From Maribacter stanieri (GTDB lineage Bacteria; Bacteroidota; Bacteroidia; Flavobacteriales; Flavobacteriaceae): a DNA stretch of 64,000 bases. A program made the position numbers and the translations under genes. The notes under the pieces are model-generated. The model was not told the DNA's origin. It searched no databases and saw nothing but the letters and a program-made list of their open reading frames with translations. Of this stretch, positions 25,446-33,783 are shown one piece after another (the stretch's first letter is position 1; the number at the start of each line of letters is the position of its first letter). The DNA is taken from NCBI RefSeq assembly GCF_900112245.1, contig NZ_FOYX01000002.1:310001-374000 (forward strand). Direction: 5' to 3'.

Positions 25446-26666
25446 TTATTTAGGAAGTGGAGTTACTGCATCTAGAAGCTCATCTTCCATACCATAGTAT
25501 TTCAAAGCAAAACCGAAAGCGATTACCGAAAGAATAACTCCTACAAGAAACACCGTATAAGTCCAACGTAATAATCGGTACTTTTCTTGTAAAACCTTAC
25601 CCAAGTAATACAAATCCATACTTAAAGAATCATAAATTGATTCTTTACTTTTGATGATATCTCTTAGTTTAGATTTAAAATCATTTAAATCCATCGTATG
25701 GAAATTCCCAAAAAATAAGAAGTTAGTATCCTTCTTTTTGATATCATCTTCGACTACATCTTCATTAGTAACTTTAGGACGCGTTGCTAATACGGACATT
25801 ATCATAGATGCTATACTGAACAATACAAATATTACCGTTGGATAAATTAAATACGAATTTGATGGTGAATCTAATTTCGGTATCAGATTAGCTAGTAACA
25901 ATGAAATAATAATAGCATTTACAGAAAGTAGAATATTTGCTTTAGTATCTGCAATATCACTTAATTTAATATGGTTTCTAAGCTCTATACGATACAAGGA
26001 CTGAATTGCCCTTTGCGGACTCTCATCTTTCAATCTAGCTTTTAAAACCTCTTTCTTTTCTGTCTTTTCTGACTTTTGTAACCTAGAAATCAACGAAAGT
26101 ATATTATTTTCTTTTTTTTCTTGCCAATTCTCCTTGGCATAGTCGGTGTAAAAACGATGCTGAATACGTAGTTTTTCAACGTAGTTTAAACGCCATGTAT
26201 CTAGGTCTGGAACAGATTTATCAAAATTCTCTAATTCAAGCCTTAGCAATTGCAGCATTTCCTCAAAATTCTCTGATGCATAAAACCAACAGCTAACGTC
26301 TTTTAAAATAGCCTCTTCATCATTTTTAGGGTTTTCATCTTGCCACGGACAACTTATTAAACTATGTATTTGATCAATATCATTTTGATCAACTTTATTT
26401 TCTTTTAGAAAACTTGAAGCCAACTGAAGACTCTCATTTAAATGATTTTCATAATCTACCGCATAACCTGAATAAAGAAACCAAGCAGCTATTATAACTC
26501 TATTTTGATCAACTTGTTGATTGCCACTTTCGCTTAGAATCTTATTTACTTCTACAATAGTCTTTTTAGCATACCCTTGACTATGAAAAAGAAAGTTCTT
26601 ATTCATTTGATCTGCTAAAAGATTCTTAATATATTTTTCGACTTTATCTACTATAAGTTCATTCAT
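25446..26666 (-). CDS. Pycsar-effector-like (PycTM) membrane protein with degenerate HD domain
   Basis: A 406-residue two-part protein. The C-terminal half is the PycTM type: RNHIKLSDIADTKANILLSV (230-249) leads into transmembrane helices at about 245-263, 273-293 and 368-390. PycTM proteins are membrane effectors of Pycsar cyclic-pyrimidine immunity. The N-terminal 150 residues follow the HD phosphohydrolase layout that usually precedes this domain in flavobacteria, but the metal ligands are gone: the expected AAWFHDTGY reads AAWFLYSGY (60-68), the second His is replaced, and the DAD motif reads KDVS (D123). Only H28 and N74-H75 remain. No uridylate or cytidylate cyclase gene is nearby. It follows the kinase-like gene by 70 nt on the same strand. 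Confidence 0.75.
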   Translation of the reverse strand: MNELIVDKVEKYIKNLLADQMNKNFLFHSQGYAKKTIVEVNKILSESGNQQVDQNRVIIAAWFLYSGYAVDYENHLNESLQLASSFLKENKVDQNDIDQIHSLISCPWQDENPKNDEEAILKDVSCWFYASENFEEMLQLLRLELENFDKSVPDLDTWRLNYVEKLRIQHRFYTDYAKENWQEKKENNILSLISRLQKSEKTEKKEVLKARLKDESPQRAIQSLYRIELRNHIKLSDIADTKANILLSVNAIIISLLLANLIPKLDSPSNSYLIYPTVIFVLFSIASMIMSVLATRPKVTNEDVVEDDIKKKDTNFLFFGNFHTMDLNDFKSKLRDIIKSKESIYDSLSMDLYYLGKVLQEKYRLLRWTYTVFLVGVILSVIAFGFALKYYGMEDELLDAVTPLPK

Positions 26667-26736
26667 GATTGTGAGTTTGTTGGTTTACTAGGTGTATTAG
26701 ATAAATAATTGACTCCCATTTTTCAATTGCCTTTTA

Positions 26737-28011
26737 TTAATTGACACAATTAAAACATGCCATTTGAGATTTAGTCAATTTTAAATCATCTGAACCTTTC
26801 AATGCTTTCGTTAATTCCTCTGCTTTAATTAGTTCTTTTTTAAATCGAATAGCATAATCTAGTAGCTTACCTCGCCTACTTTTAATCTTTGCTATTATTT
26901 CATTACCATCCAATTCGAAAATATCATTAGACCATACACCAAAAGATTCATTTATAGCTTGATCAGTCAATAATACTTGTAATTGCCTAGCTTCTTTTTC
27001 AAATACCGTTTGTGGAATATCCCTCATAAAATAAACATCGAATGGAGATATTAAACCTGGTAGGAAATCTATCTCTTTTTCAAAAGATTGTACTTCGGGA
27101 AGAAAAGCTTGATTAGAGATTAATGTAGGTAGAATACCTTCTAAATTAAAGAATGCATTATCCCTATCGCACGGCAAAGGAATAGCATTTATGGAATCTC
27201 CAATATTTTCAATTGCCCAGCCCCACTGTTTGGCATGGCGATCCCAATCACCAATAAGCAAATCAAACAGCCTTGCTCTAACTAATGAATTCTCATCTAT
27301 GGCAACTTTATTCGGGTATTTAATTTTTAACTCTTGTAAGTTATCTGTGTCTACAAGAGAATCTACATTAACCTTATTTAACCACTTCGCATTACCTTCT
27401 GTTTCATATTCTAATTGAAACAAACGATTGCCAAACTTTGCATTATAATTATCAAGCGCTGCCTGTTTTGGAACAAATACCAACTTTGGTTGAGTATTGA
27501 ATATTTTAGCCTTTTTAGACAACTGCGCTACTACTAGAGCTGCGTATGGATGTTGAGCTGAAATACCATCAACAACTATATTTTCTATTCCCAAGGTCTC
27601 GGCTATTTCAGGTATTAAAGGAGAAGGATCTTTTGATACACTTCTCAAAGTCATTAATGTGCCATCATCTCTCTTTAACTTTAAAGAGTGGGTTTGTTGA
27701 CCGCCACCTTCTTCTAGTATTTTTACATTGCCTTCCAAATCATTTAAATACAGAATTGACACTTTAACTGGGGTTGCCCATGCCTTTCTATATTGTGCGC
27801 CTTGCATGACATTTTTTATATCATTCGCTTCATATAAAGTACTTGCCGCTACTAATACAGAATCATACTTTTTAAAATCTATTTTTTCGACATCAGAAAA
27901 TCCTACAATCTCACAGGTGTCAAAAGTTTTATTAGTACTTGATAAAGACCAATATGCCAATCCAATAAAAATCAACACTATTAAACTTAATAAAATAATT
28001 ATTTTTTTCAC
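26737..28011 (-). CDS. Membrane-anchored protein with FAM20/HipA-like kinase motifs
   Basis: A 424-residue protein with an N-terminal signal anchor (about 4-22), so the bulk lies outside the cytosol. The core has GGGQQTHSLKLKRDDGTLM (102-120), LRSVSKDPSP (122-131), SAQHPYAALV (151-160), FDLLIGDWDRHAKQWGW (249-265) and PLPCDRDNAFF (278-288). The DxDRH then DxxxAF spacing matches the catalytic and metal segments of FAM20C-like secreted kinases and HipA-like folds. In Bacteroidota the same block is, from memory, found in larger outer-membrane and phosphoesterase proteins; here it stands alone. A C-terminal CxxC (419-422) is also odd. Kinase activity is an inference. Confidence 0.55.
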   Translation of the reverse strand: MKKIIILLSLIVLIFIGLAYWSLSSTNKTFDTCEIVGFSDVEKIDFKKYDSVLVAASTLYEANDIKNVMQGAQYRKAWATPVKVSILYLNDLEGNVKILEEGGGQQTHSLKLKRDDGTLMTLRSVSKDPSPLIPEIAETLGIENIVVDGISAQHPYAALVVAQLSKKAKIFNTQPKLVFVPKQAALDNYNAKFGNRLFQLEYETEGNAKWLNKVNVDSLVDTDNLQELKIKYPNKVAIDENSLVRARLFDLLIGDWDRHAKQWGWAIENIGDSINAIPLPCDRDNAFFNLEGILPTLISNQAFLPEVQSFEKEIDFLPGLISPFDVYFMRDIPQTVFEKEARQLQVLLTDQAINESFGVWSNDIFELDGNEIIAKIKSRRGKLLDYAIRFKKELIKAEELTKALKGSDDLKLTKSQMACFNCVN

Positions 28012-28238
28012 CTTCTTTTTTTAAAAATCTATTCCTGAACAAGAATAGCTATAAAAGGAGATTTAGGATTACCTAATAAAATTAATTTTTAACCTTATAA
28101 AAGATGGATTAACCTATTAAAAACCACATCTAACACAATAGCAAATCAATCAGTTTAGTGTTAAAATTTTATGGATATGTTATTTTAAAATGATTAAATT
28201 TAAAAGTTACGTAATGAACTTATCTTAAAATATCTTTT

Positions 28239-29864
28239 ATGACCGGATTAATAATGGATTACCCACTAACCACTAATACCATATTAAATTATGCAAACAG
28301 TGCTTTTCCAGATAAAAAATTAATCTCTTACTTACCAGATGGTAGTAGACATGAATATTCGTACGGCCAACTTTACAAACGATGCTGTCAACTCGCTAAT
28401 GCCCTAAAAAATAAATTAGGAATTACTAAAGGTGATATGGTTGGCACCTTTGCATGGAATCACTACCAACATGTTGAATTATACTATGGTATACCAGGAA
28501 TAGGTGCAATTTGCCACACCATCAATATCAGATTATCATCTCAGCAGACAGAATTTATTATTAATCATTCTGAAGATAAAGTGATTTTTGTTGACGCCAC
28601 ATTAGTCCCTTTATTAGAAAAAATAGCTCCAAAATTAGAAACAGTAGAAAAATATATTATCATAAATGCCCCTAAAGGCTTTACCACTAATCTCCCCAAC
28701 ATCATTCATTATGAAGATTTAATAGGAGAGCAATTAGAAACAATTGATTGGCCTGCGATATATGAGAATGATGCCAGTGGTATGTGTTATACAAGTGGTA
28801 CAACAGGCATGCCTAAAGGAGTTTTATATTCCCATAGATCAACTTATTTACATGCCATGACTATACTATCGCCTAACGCAGGTAATTACAACAATAATGA
28901 TATTATATTATTAGTAGTACCTCAATTTCATGTTATGGCTTGGGGTTTCCCCTATATGTGTTTATTATCTGGATCAGATATGGTAATGCCATCATTACAT
29001 TTACGACCAGATGCAATTATAAGAATTCTAGAAAGTGAGAAAGTTAACAAAGCAAATGGGGTACCCTCTATTTGGAGAGGAGTTTACGAAGAAATGAAAA
29101 AGAACCCTCCTAAAAACAAATTAGCCTTAGAGGAATATTTGGTAGGCGGTTCAGCTCTATCCGCCAGTCTTATTGAAAATTTTGAAAAGGATTTTGGTAT
29201 TAAAGGAGTGCAAGCCTGGGGTATGACAGAAACTTCACCTTTAGGTACAGCTAGTAGACTTCAGAAAAAGCATAAAAACTTAAGCGAAAAAGAACAAATA
29301 AAAATACGGGCAAAACAAGGCATTGAATTTCCAGGCATAGAAATGCGAATAATTGGTGATGACGGCGAAGTAGCTCCTAGAGATGGTAAAACTATGGGAG
29401 AACTGCAAGTAAAAGGAGCCTGGGTAATCAAGTCTTATTTCAAGACTAATAGCCGCGATAGCTTTACTAAAGACGGTTGGTTTAGAACTGGAGATGTAAG
29501 TACTATAGATGCTGATGGCTATATGGAAATAACAGACCGTACCAAAGATTTAATTAAAAGTGGTGGAGAATGGATTTCTAGTGTTGCGCTGGAACTAGCG
29601 CTAATGTCTCATTCCAAAATCAAAGAAGCTGCCGTAATTGCAATACCTGATAAAAAATGGTCTGAACGACCTTTGGCAACATTAGTACTAGCGGATGAAA
29701 ATGATCCTGTTTCTACTGAAGAATTGAAAGAATTTTTAGCCAAGGATTTTGCTAATTATCAAATTCCTGATAACTACGTAACAATAAATCAAGTACCAAA
29801 AACAAGTGTTGGTAAATTTGACAAGAAAGAAATAAGAAGATTATACGCAGAAGGGAAACTCTAA
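28239..29864 (+). CDS. Long-chain fatty-acid-CoA ligase (AMP-forming)
   Basis: A 541-residue acyl-CoA synthetase of the ANL superfamily. The AMP-binding motif is CYTSGTTGMPKGVLYSHRS, followed by QAWGMTETSPLGT, GWFRTGDVSTIDADGYMEI and the C-terminal catalytic Lys segment KTSVGKFDKKEIR. It activates a carboxylic acid as acyl-AMP and then as acyl-CoA. Length and the N-terminal MDYPLTTNTILNYAN match medium/long-chain enzymes of the AlkK type. Start at 28239 keeps the usual few residues before MDYPL; 28254 is an alternative. A hairpin overlaps the stop. Confidence 0.9.
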   Translation: MTGLIMDYPLTTNTILNYANSAFPDKKLISYLPDGSRHEYSYGQLYKRCCQLANALKNKLGITKGDMVGTFAWNHYQHVELYYGIPGIGAICHTINIRLSSQQTEFIINHSEDKVIFVDATLVPLLEKIAPKLETVEKYIIINAPKGFTTNLPNIIHYEDLIGEQLETIDWPAIYENDASGMCYTSGTTGMPKGVLYSHRSTYLHAMTILSPNAGNYNNNDIILLVVPQFHVMAWGFPYMCLLSGSDMVMPSLHLRPDAIIRILESEKVNKANGVPSIWRGVYEEMKKNPPKNKLALEEYLVGGSALSASLIENFEKDFGIKGVQAWGMTETSPLGTASRLQKKHKNLSEKEQIKIRAKQGIEFPGIEMRIIGDDGEVAPRDGKTMGELQVKGAWVIKSYFKTNSRDSFTKDGWFRTGDVSTIDADGYMEITDRTKDLIKSGGEWISSVALELALMSHSKIKEAAVIAIPDKKWSERPLATLVLADENDPVSTEELKEFLAKDFANYQIPDNYVTINQVPKTSVGKFDKKEIRRLYAEGKL

Positions 29865-29881
29865 TTTATTTCAAGTTTCCC
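29853..29881 (+). terminator. Hairpin at the end of the acyl-CoA ligase gene
   Basis: GGGAAACT and AGTTTCCC, 8-bp arms with a 13-nt loop that holds the stop codon, followed by TTCCGTTTAT. A second small hairpin (AGTCTTA/TAAGACT, 29898-29914) lies at the carB end. Weak T-tract, so a moderate call. Confidence 0.45.
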
Positions 29882-29912
29882 TTCCGTTTATAATATTAGT
29901 CTTAAAATAAGA

Positions 29913-32765
29913 CTATTTACTTAAATACATTTTACGTCTAGCGTATAAGTTGTAAAATTCATCATCTTTAAGACTATCGATGAAAAGAATACTCTCTCCT
30001 GTACTCTTCATTTCAGGACCTAAGTTTTTGTTTACATTAGGAAATTTATTGAAAGAGAATACCGGTTGTTTTATTGCAAAACCTTCCAATTGAGGGTTGA
30101 AGTTAAAATCTTTCACCTTCTTCTCCCCTAACATCACCTTAGTTGCATAGTTTACATATGGTTCTTTGTAAGCTTTCGCTATAAAAGGCACCGTTCGAGA
30201 TGCTCTAGGGTTTGCTTCGATGATATAAACAACGTCATCTTTTATTGCAAACTGAATGTTGATAAGACCTACCGTATTTAATGCTAATGCAATTTTCTTG
30301 GTGTGATCTTTAATCTGCTGCATTACGAACTCACCTAAATTAAATGGTGGTAATGTTGCATTAGAATCTCCCGAGTGAATTCCACAAGGTTCAATATGCT
30401 CCATAATTCCGATGATATATACATCTTCACCATCACAAATTGCATCTGCCTCCGCTTCTATAGCTCCATCCAAATAATGATCTAGCAATAACTTGTTATT
30501 CGGAATCTTTCTCAAAAGATCTACTACATGCTCTTCTAGTTCTTCTTTATTAATAACGATCTTCATTCCTTGACCACCTAAAACGTATGAAGGTCTAACC
30601 AATAATGGAAAATCAAGTTCATCTGAAAGTGCTAAAGCTTCATCTGCAGTTTCAGCAACTCCAAATTGTGGGAATGGAATATCATTTTCTTGTAAAAGTT
30701 TAGAAAAACTACCTCTATCTTCCGCTAAATCCAAAGACTCAAAACTTGTACCTATAATCTTTATACCATATTTAGATAGCTTTTCTGCTAACTTAAGTGC
30801 TGTTTGCCCCCCTAATTGAACTATAACACCTTCCGGTTTTTCATGACGAATGATGTCATATATATGTTCCCAGAATACAGGTTCAAAATAAAGCTTATCC
30901 GCAGTATCAAAATCAGTAGAAACCGTCTCAGGATTACAATTAATCATTATGGTTTCATAACCACATTCTGCAGCTGCCAAAACCCCATGCACACAACAGT
31001 AATCAAATTCTATACCTTGACCAATTCGATTAGGCCCAGAACCCAAAACAACAATTTTTTTCTTATCAGAAACTATACTGTCGTTTTCTACATATCGGGT
31101 ACCGTCCGGTTTTTCAATTTCTTCTTCAAATGTTGAATAGTAATAAGGCGTCATGGCCTTAAACTCTGCCGCACAGGTATCAACTAATTTATAAACTCTG
31201 TTAATTTTAAGTTCTGTACGCTTATTATATACTTCACTCTCATAACAATCTAGCATATGTGCAATTTGTCTATCCGCAAAGCCCTTTTGCTTAGCTTCTA
31301 GCAATAAATCTTTTGAAAGTGTCGCAATAGTATATTTTGTAATCTCTTTTTCTAAAGCGTATAGTTCCTCGTATTGTTTCAAGAACCACATATCTATTTT
31401 TGTAATCTCATGAATACGACTCAATGGTATACCCATTTGTATAGCATCATAAATTACGAATACACGATCCCAACTTGGTATTGTTAACTTACTTATTATT
31501 TGTTCGTAATTCTTATAACCTTTACCATCTGCACCAAGCCCATTTCTTTTAATTTCTAAAGACTGTGTTGCTTTATGTAATGCTTCCTGAAATGATCGCC
31601 CTATACCCATAACCTCACCTACAGATTTCATCTGTAAACCAAGAGTACGGTCAGAACCTTCAAATTTATCAAAGTTCCAACGTGGTATTTTTACGATAAC
31701 ATAATCTAATGTTGGTTCAAATAAAGCTGATGTGGATTTTGTTATCTGATTGTCCAACTCATCTAACGAATAACCAATTGCCAGTTTAGTAGCTATTTTA
31801 GCAATAGGATATCCTGTTGCCTTAGATGCCAAAGCAGAAGACCTAGATACTCGTGGATTAATTTCTATGGCAATAATATCTTCTTTCTCATCAGGACTCA
31901 CTGCAAACTGTACATTACAGCCTCCTTCAAAATCACCGATACTGCGCATCATTTTTATCGCCATATCTCTCATTTTCTGAAAAGTACGGTCAGATAAGGT
32001 CATTGCAGGTGCAACTGTAATAGAATCACCTGTATGAATACCCATAGGGTCCATATTTTCAATGGTACAGATAATTACAACATTGTCATTTTTATCACGG
32101 AGTAATTCCAATTCATATTCTTTCCAACCCATTAAGGCTTTATCGATCATTACCTCATGTATTGGAGAAATTTCCAATCCGTAGCTTAATTGCTCATCAA
32201 AATCTTCTGCCTTATATACTATAGATGCTCCAGCACCACCAAGTGTATAAGATGCACGTATTACCAATGGAAAACCAAATTCTTGTGCTATTTCTTTCCC
32301 TTTTAAGAAAGACGTTGCTGTAGCTTGGGGTGCCATTCCTATGCCAATTTTAAGCATTAGCTCCCTAAACTGCTCTCTATCTTCAGTGATATTAATAGCA
32401 TCAATATCAACACCTATTAACTCAACACCAAAATCTTCCCAAATTCCTTTCTTATCAGCTTCAATACATAAGTTTAATGCTGTTTGACCACCCATTGTTG
32501 GCAAAACCGCATCTATTTGTGGATGAGCTTTTAATATTTCTACAATAGATTTTGTAGTTAAAGGTTTCAAATAAACATGATCCGCCATTGTCGGATCAGT
32601 CATTATTGTCGCTGGGTTACTATTAATTAAGATAGTTTCAATACCATCTTCACGTAAAGAACGTAAAGACTGACTACCTGCATAATCAAATTCACAAGCT
32701 TGACCGATAACAATAGGACCTGATCCTATTAATAAAATTGAGTTTAAATCTTTTCTTTTTGGCAT
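29913..32765 (-). CDS. carB: Carbamoyl-phosphate synthase large subunit
   Basis: CarB of 950 residues. It uses ammonia from CarA, bicarbonate and two ATP to make carbamoyl phosphate for pyrimidine and arginine synthesis. Two ATP-grasp halves are visible: the first begins ILLIGSGPIVIGQACEFDYA and has EINPRVSRSSALASKATGYP; the second begins VVLGSGPNRIGQGIEFDYCC and has EANPRASRTVPFIAKAYKEP. The protein ends at NLYARRKMYLSK, about 120 residues earlier than the 1073-residue E. coli protein, so the C-terminal MGS-like allosteric domain is missing. This length is common in Flavobacteria. It follows rpmH, with a strong terminator between. Confidence 0.96.
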   Translation of the reverse strand: MPKRKDLNSILLIGSGPIVIGQACEFDYAGSQSLRSLREDGIETILINSNPATIMTDPTMADHVYLKPLTTKSIVEILKAHPQIDAVLPTMGGQTALNLCIEADKKGIWEDFGVELIGVDIDAINITEDREQFRELMLKIGIGMAPQATATSFLKGKEIAQEFGFPLVIRASYTLGGAGASIVYKAEDFDEQLSYGLEISPIHEVMIDKALMGWKEYELELLRDKNDNVVIICTIENMDPMGIHTGDSITVAPAMTLSDRTFQKMRDMAIKMMRSIGDFEGGCNVQFAVSPDEKEDIIAIEINPRVSRSSALASKATGYPIAKIATKLAIGYSLDELDNQITKSTSALFEPTLDYVIVKIPRWNFDKFEGSDRTLGLQMKSVGEVMGIGRSFQEALHKATQSLEIKRNGLGADGKGYKNYEQIISKLTIPSWDRVFVIYDAIQMGIPLSRIHEITKIDMWFLKQYEELYALEKEITKYTIATLSKDLLLEAKQKGFADRQIAHMLDCYESEVYNKRTELKINRVYKLVDTCAAEFKAMTPYYYSTFEEEIEKPDGTRYVENDSIVSDKKKIVVLGSGPNRIGQGIEFDYCCVHGVLAAAECGYETIMINCNPETVSTDFDTADKLYFEPVFWEHIYDIIRHEKPEGVIVQLGGQTALKLAEKLSKYGIKIIGTSFESLDLAEDRGSFSKLLQENDIPFPQFGVAETADEALALSDELDFPLLVRPSYVLGGQGMKIVINKEELEEHVVDLLRKIPNNKLLLDHYLDGAIEAEADAICDGEDVYIIGIMEHIEPCGIHSGDSNATLPPFNLGEFVMQQIKDHTKKIALALNTVGLINIQFAIKDDVVYIIEANPRASRTVPFIAKAYKEPYVNYATKVMLGEKKVKDFNFNPQLEGFAIKQPVFSFNKFPNVNKNLGPEMKSTGESILFIDSLKDDEFYNLYARRKMYLSK

Positions 32766-32793
32766 TTTTGAATTGAGTATTTTGGGAATTGGA

Positions 32794-32829
32794 CAAAAAA
32801 AAGGTGCTACTTTCGAAAAAGTAACACCT
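32794..32829 (-). terminator. Terminator of rpmH upstream of carB
   Basis: On the minus strand, an AGGTG-TACTTT type stem (one C-A mismatch) closes at 32802-32829 and is followed by TTTTTTTT. It lies 26-61 nt after the rpmH stop and just before the carB start. Confidence 0.8.
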
Positions 32830-32854
32830 AAATATTTTAAAAACTATACAATCA

Positions 32855-33022
32855 TTATTTTTTATGTCTTGTTTCAGAGGAAACAGTCAACTTCTTTCTT
32901 CCTTTTGCTCTTCTTCTAGCAAGAACCTTTCTACCGTTTACGGAAGCCATGCGCTCACGAAAACCATGTTTGTTCTTTCTTTTTCTCTTTGACGGCTGAT
33001 ATGTTCTTTTTTGTCCGGGCAT
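32855..33022 (-). CDS. rpmH: 50S ribosomal protein L34
   Basis: A 55-residue basic protein, translated directly from the sequence: [20 protein letters not shown], then [20 protein letters not shown], then [15 protein letters not shown]. This is L34, with the standard RTYQPS start and the GFRERM and [17 protein letters not shown] blocks. It is part of the large ribosomal subunit. A near-consensus promoter (TTG-N19-TATATTTG) lies upstream and a strong terminator downstream, so it is a single-gene unit. Confidence 0.97.
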   Translation of the reverse strand: MPGQKRTYQPSKRKRKNKHGFRERMASVNGRKVLARRRAKGRKKLTVSSETRHKK

Positions 33023-33079
33023 GTCTTAAACCTTTTCTATTATTTTGATATTTTACAGAATCCTCTGTGAAACTGGGCG

Positions 33080-33109
33080 CAAATATACAAAGAGTTTTTT
33101 CTTTGACAA
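33080..33109 (-). promoter_or_regulatory. Housekeeping promoter of rpmH
   Basis: On the minus strand the sequence is TTG, then exactly 19 nt, then TATATTTG. It fits the Bacteroidota -33/-7 consensus fully. It ends 57 nt before the rpmH ATG. Confidence 0.8.
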
Positions 33110-33167
33110 GCGATATGAAAAAAAAATTTTTTTATTAATCCGTACGTCTGAAAACCTAGCTTTTAAC

Positions 33168-33175
33168 TAATTTTG
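33168..33175 (+). promoter_or_regulatory. -7 promoter element for the DUF2892/TPR-like gene
   Basis: TAATTTTG fits TAnnTTTG. It sits about 91 nt before the ATG at 33266 and covers the upstream TTG at 33173, which is therefore not the start codon. Confidence 0.5.
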
Positions 33176-33265
33176 CCAGAATTAAAACTAAACACTGTAT
33201 TAGCTTATTTTATTAGGGCTCCTAATTACTCTAAGCTTTTCAAATCAGATAAAAATCTACATTAT

Positions 33266-33781
33266 ATGTTCAATAAAAATTTAAAATTGGTTATTGCAGG
33301 ATTAATAATTGCTTATGCAATCTATCAATTTATAGAAGACAACATTGGAAATGGTATCTCACTTATACTTTTATCTACGATTTTTATCTTTTTATATTTT
33401 AGAAATGAAATTATCCTCTTGTCATTTTTAAGAATGCGAAAGCAAGATTTAGCCGGTACAAAGAAATGGCTAGATAAAATTAAAAATCCAGAAGCAGCAT
33501 TAACTGTAAAGCAACAAGGATATTATAATTACCTACATGGTATCATCTTTTCTCAAACAAATTTGACCCAAGCAGAAAAATACTTCAAAAAAGCATTAAA
33601 ACTTGGTCTTACCATGGACTACGATGTTGCCATGGCAAAATTAAGTTTAGCAGGTATCTCTATGCAAAAACGTCGAAAAAGAGAAGCCACCATGCTTTTG
33701 AACGAAGCTAAGAAATTAGATAAAAACAACATGTTGACGGATCAAATAAAAATGATGCAACAACAGATGAAAAAAATCTAA
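33266..33781 (+). CDS. Membrane protein with TPR-like C-terminal region
   Basis: A 171-residue protein with two hydrophobic helices in the first 60 residues (LVIAGLIIAYAIYQF and ISLILLSTIFIFLYF, a DUF2892-like pair) and a C-terminal helical part that includes YYNYLHGIIFSQTNLTQAEK and ATMLLNEAKKLDKNN, the spacing of tetratricopeptide repeats. The TPR part probably faces the cytosol. Function is unknown. The ATG at 33266 is chosen because an earlier TTG in frame lies inside a promoter element. It ends 2 nt before the convergent transglycosylase gene. Confidence 0.7.
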   Translation: MFNKNLKLVIAGLIIAYAIYQFIEDNIGNGISLILLSTIFIFLYFRNEIILLSFLRMRKQDLAGTKKWLDKIKNPEAALTVKQQGYYNYLHGIIFSQTNLTQAEKYFKKALKLGLTMDYDVAMAKLSLAGISMQKRRKREATMLLNEAKKLDKNNMLTDQIKMMQQQMKKI

Positions 33782-33783
33782 AT

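Noticed and set aside
25446..28011. Complete Pycsar defence operon
   Set aside because: No class III nucleotidyl cyclase (PycC) is encoded next to the PycTM-like gene, and the neighbours are ordinary or kinase-like. Only an orphan effector-like protein is supported.
28029..28048. CTATTC/GAATAG inverted repeat upstream of the acyl-CoA ligase
   Set aside because: Six-nt arms in AT-rich DNA; likely chance.
30816..31136. Plus-strand open frame within carB
   Set aside because: Shadow frame, Phe/Asn/Ile-rich and without recognisable motif.
33173..33265. N-terminal extension of the DUF2892/TPR-like gene from TTG 33173
   Set aside because: The TTG lies inside a TAATTTTG promoter element and the added residues are not membrane- or TPR-like.
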